DNA from: an uncultured Atopobiaceae bacterium
GTDB taxonomy: Bacteria; Actinomycetota; Coriobacteriia; Coriobacteriales; Atopobiaceae
Reading direction: 5' to 3'
Length of the DNA: 7,150 nucleotides
Assembly (NCBI GenBank): GCA_905235165.1
Contig: CAJOKK010000079.1
Span: 1-7,150, forward strand
Shown here: in pieces, positions 5,025 to 7,150 of the stretch
Layout: each line of letters begins with the position of its first letter
Numbering within the stretch: position 1 is the stretch's first letter
The notes under the pieces: generated by a model
What the model was told of the DNA's origin: nothing
Database searches by the model: none
Seen by the model: the letters and a program-made list of their open reading frames with translations, nothing else
Program-made: the position numbers and the translations under genes

Positions 5025-5635
5025 TATCCCAGCAAATAGGCGCGAAGCGAGGCTACGTCACCGTCAAAGTGCCGGGCCTGCATGCCCACGCGGCGCGCAC
5101 CCTCAACGTTGAGGGGCGTGTCATCGATAAAGATCGACTCCTTGGCAACGAGCCCAAAACGCCCAAGCAAAAGGCCATAGATGGCAGGGTCGGGCTTCAT
5201 CAGGCGCTCCCTATACGAGACCACCATGCCGTCAAACAGCTCGTAGCTCGGCAGGTCAACCTTGTACTGCTCGAAGGTCTCCCCCGCATTGGAGAGAAGG
5301 TAAACCCCAAAGCCCTGACGCTTGAGGTCGGCGATAAGCTCAGCGGTCCCCTCGATGACCGTGCGCCTATCAAACCAATGGAAGATCAGCTCATCGACCT
5401 TCTCACCCAGGCGCTCCGGCAGTCGCTGCTTCGCAGCCCAGGCAATGGTCTCGGTGCTCACAACTCCGGCATCGCCGAGCGCCCACTCCCTCGACTCAAA
5501 GACCTCGCGCGCAAGCAGCTCGGCATCTTCCTCGCTATCGACCACGCGGCGGGCATAGGTCATGGGCTCCCATTTGAACAGGACGCCACCCATATCGAAC
5601 ACGACATTGCGCAAAGACTCCGACGGCTCCCTCAT
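5024..5635 (-). CDS. HAD superfamily hydrolase, subfamily IA (YihX-like)
   Basis: A 203-residue cytosolic hydrolase with all four HAD motifs: the nucleophile D14 in VVFDMGGVLF (motif I), S115 in LLSNA (motif II), K147 in KPDPAIY (motif III) and D171-D172 in FIDDTPLNVEGA (motif IV). The helical insert between motifs I and II (about residues 25-90) is the C1 cap of subfamily IA. The residue two after the nucleophile is G16, not the usual Asp acid/base; this replacement also occurs in the YihX sugar-phosphatase branch (DLGNV), which is the closest named group I recognise. Substrate unknown, perhaps a sugar phosphate. The ATG at 5635 is used because GAGGAG (5644-5649) lies eight bases upstream; an in-frame TTG at 5641 would be too close to it. 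Only 21 bases separate it from the cyclo-ligase gene, so the two are very likely co-transcribed. Confidence 0.9.
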   Translation of the reverse strand: MREPSESLRNVVFDMGGVLFKWEPMTYARRVVDSEEDAELLAREVFESREWALGDAGVVSTETIAWAAKQRLPERLGEKVDELIFHWFDRRTVIEGTAELIADLKRQGFGVYLLSNAGETFEQYKVDLPSYELFDGMVVSYRERLMKPDPAIYGLLLGRFGLVAKESIFIDDTPLNVEGARRVGMQARHFDGDVASLRAYLLG

Positions 5636-5656
5636 CTCCAAAGCTCCTCTCTTGGC

Positions 5657-6271
5657 CTAGGCATTGGGGCGAACACAGCGCCCCTCGGTTACCAGCATAT
5701 CAACTGCGAGGTCATGCGAGTCGATGGCCTTGAGCGCCGCGAGGTCATCCACCATCTGGCACTCGCGACAAAGCCCGACGGAGTGGCCCGCGAAACGCGC
5801 AAGGAAGGTGTCGTAGAAGCCGCCGCCGTAGCCAAGGCGAAAGCCCCGCTCGTCAAAGGCAAGACCGGGGACAAGCGCAAGCGCATCCCTCTTGCAGGAC
5901 GAGCCGACTGGCAGCTCAGCGCCCTCGTCCGCTGGGGGCTCCTCCACGCCAAGTGGGCTTCTCACCAGCGAGTCCAATGAGGTCACGCAGTACCAGCGCA
6001 TCTCGCGCGAATGGGGCACGCAGCGCGGCAGGGCAACCAGCTTGCCCCTGTCCCAAGCGGCCTGGATGATGCCCCGCGTGCGAACCTCAGAACCAAAGTC
6101 GAGGTAGGTCAGCAGAAGCTCGCAGGTCTGGAACTCGGGCAGGGAGAGCAGCCGTTGCTCAATCTTGGCGTCAATGCACAAGCGCTGCTCCTGGCCCAGA
6201 CTTTTGCGAAGGGCGCGAAGGCGGTTGCGCTGCTCGCGCTTACATTGATCGGTTTCGCTGCTCATACCCAT
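5657..6271 (-). CDS. ygfA: 5-formyltetrahydrofolate cyclo-ligase
   Basis: A protein of about 204 residues that converts 5-formyltetrahydrofolate plus ATP to 5,10-methenyltetrahydrofolate, returning the inert 5-formyl form to the one-carbon pool (EC 6.3.3.2). Family signatures are clear: a basic N-terminal helix (KREQRNRLRALRKS), LLLTYLDFGSEV around residue 53, and the nucleotide-binding stretch LVPGLAFDERGFRLGYGGGF (133-152) followed by YD. A C-terminal SHDLAVDMLVTE segment also fits. Length is close to the usual bacterial size. The start is uncertain: ATGs at 6271 and 6265 are both in frame and neither has a good Shine-Dalgarno. I give the first; the second would be two residues shorter. It is followed after 21 bases by the HAD gene and preceded after about 80 bases by the phenylacetate-CoA ligase, all on the same strand. 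Confidence 0.93.
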   Translation of the reverse strand: MGMSSETDQCKREQRNRLRALRKSLGQEQRLCIDAKIEQRLLSLPEFQTCELLLTYLDFGSEVRTRGIIQAAWDRGKLVALPRCVPHSREMRWYCVTSLDSLVRSPLGVEEPPADEGAELPVGSSCKRDALALVPGLAFDERGFRLGYGGGFYDTFLARFAGHSVGLCRECQMVDDLAALKAIDSHDLAVDMLVTEGRCVRPNA

Positions 6272-6320
6272 GCCCGCATTCAAAAGGCGACGGATCAAAG
6301 CCCCGCGATTCGCAGGCAAG

Positions 6321-6332
6321 CGCTCGCGAGCG
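6321..6332. repeat. 12-base palindrome between ligase and cyclo-ligase genes
   Basis: CGCTCGCGAGCG is a perfect palindrome in the gap of about 80 bases between the two minus-strand genes; a GGGCCC also lies nearby at 6340-6345. It has no T-run downstream. It could be a weak hairpin terminator, a processing site or chance in GC-rich DNA. Confidence 0.35.
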
Positions 6333-6352
6333 AACCGCCGGGCCCGAGGTCT

Positions 6353-7150
6353 TTAGTCGTAGCGCTCGTCGAAGACGCGCTTGGTCTTCTTCTCGCTGCG
6401 CGGCAGCATGCCCAGCTCCACGATCTTCACGAGCGGCGTGAAGCCGATCTTGGCACGCACGCGGGCGGCCACGGTGTCGGACATGTCGGCCCAGTCCACC
6501 GAGCCGTTGGTCTCCACGTAGATGCGCATGGTGTCGCGGCCGTCGAGGTGCGAGAGGCGGATCTGGTACTCGCTCGAGAGCTCGGGGAAGGTGGCGAGCA
6601 CCTCCTCGATCTGGGCCGGGAAGACGTTGACGCCGTGGATCTTCATCATGTCGTCGGAGCGGCCGGTGATCGTGTCGATGCGCGGGTGCTCGTTGTGGCC
6701 GCAGGCGCAGTCGCCCGGGATGATGCGCGAGAGGTCGTGCGTACGGAAGCGGATGAGCGGCGCACCCTCCTTGACCAGCGTGGTGAGGACGATCTCGCCC
6801 CACTCGCCGTCGGGCAGGACCTCGCCCGTCTCGGGATTGATGATCTCGAGGTAGACGTAGTCGCTCCACACGTGCATGCCATGGCTATGCTGGCAGCTGA
6901 TGCCGATGCCGGGGCCGTAGACCTCGGTCAGGCCGTAGATGTCGTAGTACTCGACGCCGAGCGCGTCGCAGATGCGCTGGCGGATCTTGTCACCCGCACG
7001 CTCGGAGCCCGTGATGAGCTTCTTGAGGCAGATCTGGTCCTTGAGGCCGCGCTTCTCGACTTCCTCGGCGATGAGCAGGGCATAACTCGCCGTGGCACAG
7101 AAGACCGTGGACTGCATGTCGACCATGAACTGCAGCTGCTTCTCGGTGTT
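6353..7150 (-). CDS. paaK: Phenylacetate-CoA ligase family protein, C-terminal 265 residues
   Basis: The frame is open to the window edge, so the N-terminal part (roughly 40 per cent, given a family length near 430) is missing. It is an adenylate-forming enzyme that activates an aryl acid with ATP and CoA. Visible signatures in order are TEKQLQFMVDMQST, LITGSERAGDKIRQRI, the adenylate-binding YYDIYGLTE, RFRTHDLSRI, CACGHNEHPRI, GRSDDMMKIHGVNVFP (hinge before the C-terminal lid) and, at the end, MLPRSEKKTKRVFD, whose lysines include the expected catalytic Lys of the lid. In gut anaerobes such ligases are often found beside indolepyruvate ferredoxin oxidoreductase genes and used in aromatic amino-acid fermentation; those partners would lie outside this window, so substrate choice is inference. 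The high GC and codon bias match the core genes. Confidence 0.92.
   Translation of the reverse strand, partial: NTEKQLQFMVDMQSTVFCATASYALLIAEEVEKRGLKDQICLKKLITGSERAGDKIRQRICDALGVEYYDIYGLTEVYGPGIGISCQHSHGMHVWSDYVYLEIINPETGEVLPDGEWGEIVLTTLVKEGAPLIRFRTHDLSRIIPGDCACGHNEHPRIDTITGRSDDMMKIHGVNVFPAQIEEVLATFPELSSEYQIRLSHLDGRDTMRIYVETNGSVDWADMSDTVAARVRAKIGFTPLVKIVELGMLPRSEKKTKRVFDERYD

Noticed and set aside
5003..5980. A 325-codon plus-strand frame opposite the HAD and cyclo-ligase genes
   Set aside because: It spans two well-supported genes on the other strand and shows no motif or ribosome binding site.
6240..6869. A 209-codon minus-strand frame overlapping the ligase and cyclo-ligase
   Set aside because: It is an Arg/Pro/His-rich out-of-frame reading of the phenylacetate-CoA ligase gene.
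1..7150. CRISPR array, tRNA, rRNA, insertion sequence or phage attachment site
   Set aside because: I saw no regularly spaced repeats, no tRNA-like cloverleaf with a TTCGA arm, no transposase frame and no paired terminal repeats on reading both strands.

Overview
The window is GC-rich bacterial DNA with mostly strong Shine-Dalgarno sites. Gene content (a phenylacetate-CoA ligase-like protein, a COG2509-type FAD dehydrogenase, an AbiEi-like regulator) and codon choice suggest an anaerobic gut actinobacterium of the Coriobacteriia (Collinsella/Olsenella-like). That placement is inference from protein style; no rRNA or marker gene is present.

Layout. All genes except one lie on the minus strand. 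From the left edge: the N-terminal part of an AbiEi-like regulator/antitoxin (1-258, runs off the edge); a 305-base gap holding a good minus-strand terminator (491-524); a large FAD-dependent dehydrogenase (564-1982); a membrane-anchored glycerophosphodiester phosphodiesterase (2082-2966); a 184-base divergent promoter region; a plus-strand MATE efflux transporter (3151-4512) ending in a very strong GC-rich hairpin; a 55-residue double-glycine leader peptide (4668-4835) with a structured leader and its own promoter; then a likely minus-strand operon of phenylacetate-CoA ligase (6353-7150, N-terminus outside), 5-formyltetrahydrofolate cyclo-ligase (5657-6271) and a HAD phosphatase-like protein (5024-5635).

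Most of this is housekeeping or metabolic: lipid-headgroup hydrolysis, drug efflux, folate salvage, aryl-acid activation. The unusual part is 4513-5023. It encodes a small peptide whose N-terminus matches the classical double-glycine secretion leader (L-12, S-11, L-7, V-4, G-2, G-1), with an acidic, cysteine-free core. It has a plausible private promoter, nested inverted repeats immediately downstream of that promoter, and several hairpins on both sides. No C39-peptidase exporter, modification enzyme or immunity gene is visible, so it is either an orphan exported peptide or works with machinery elsewhere in the genome.
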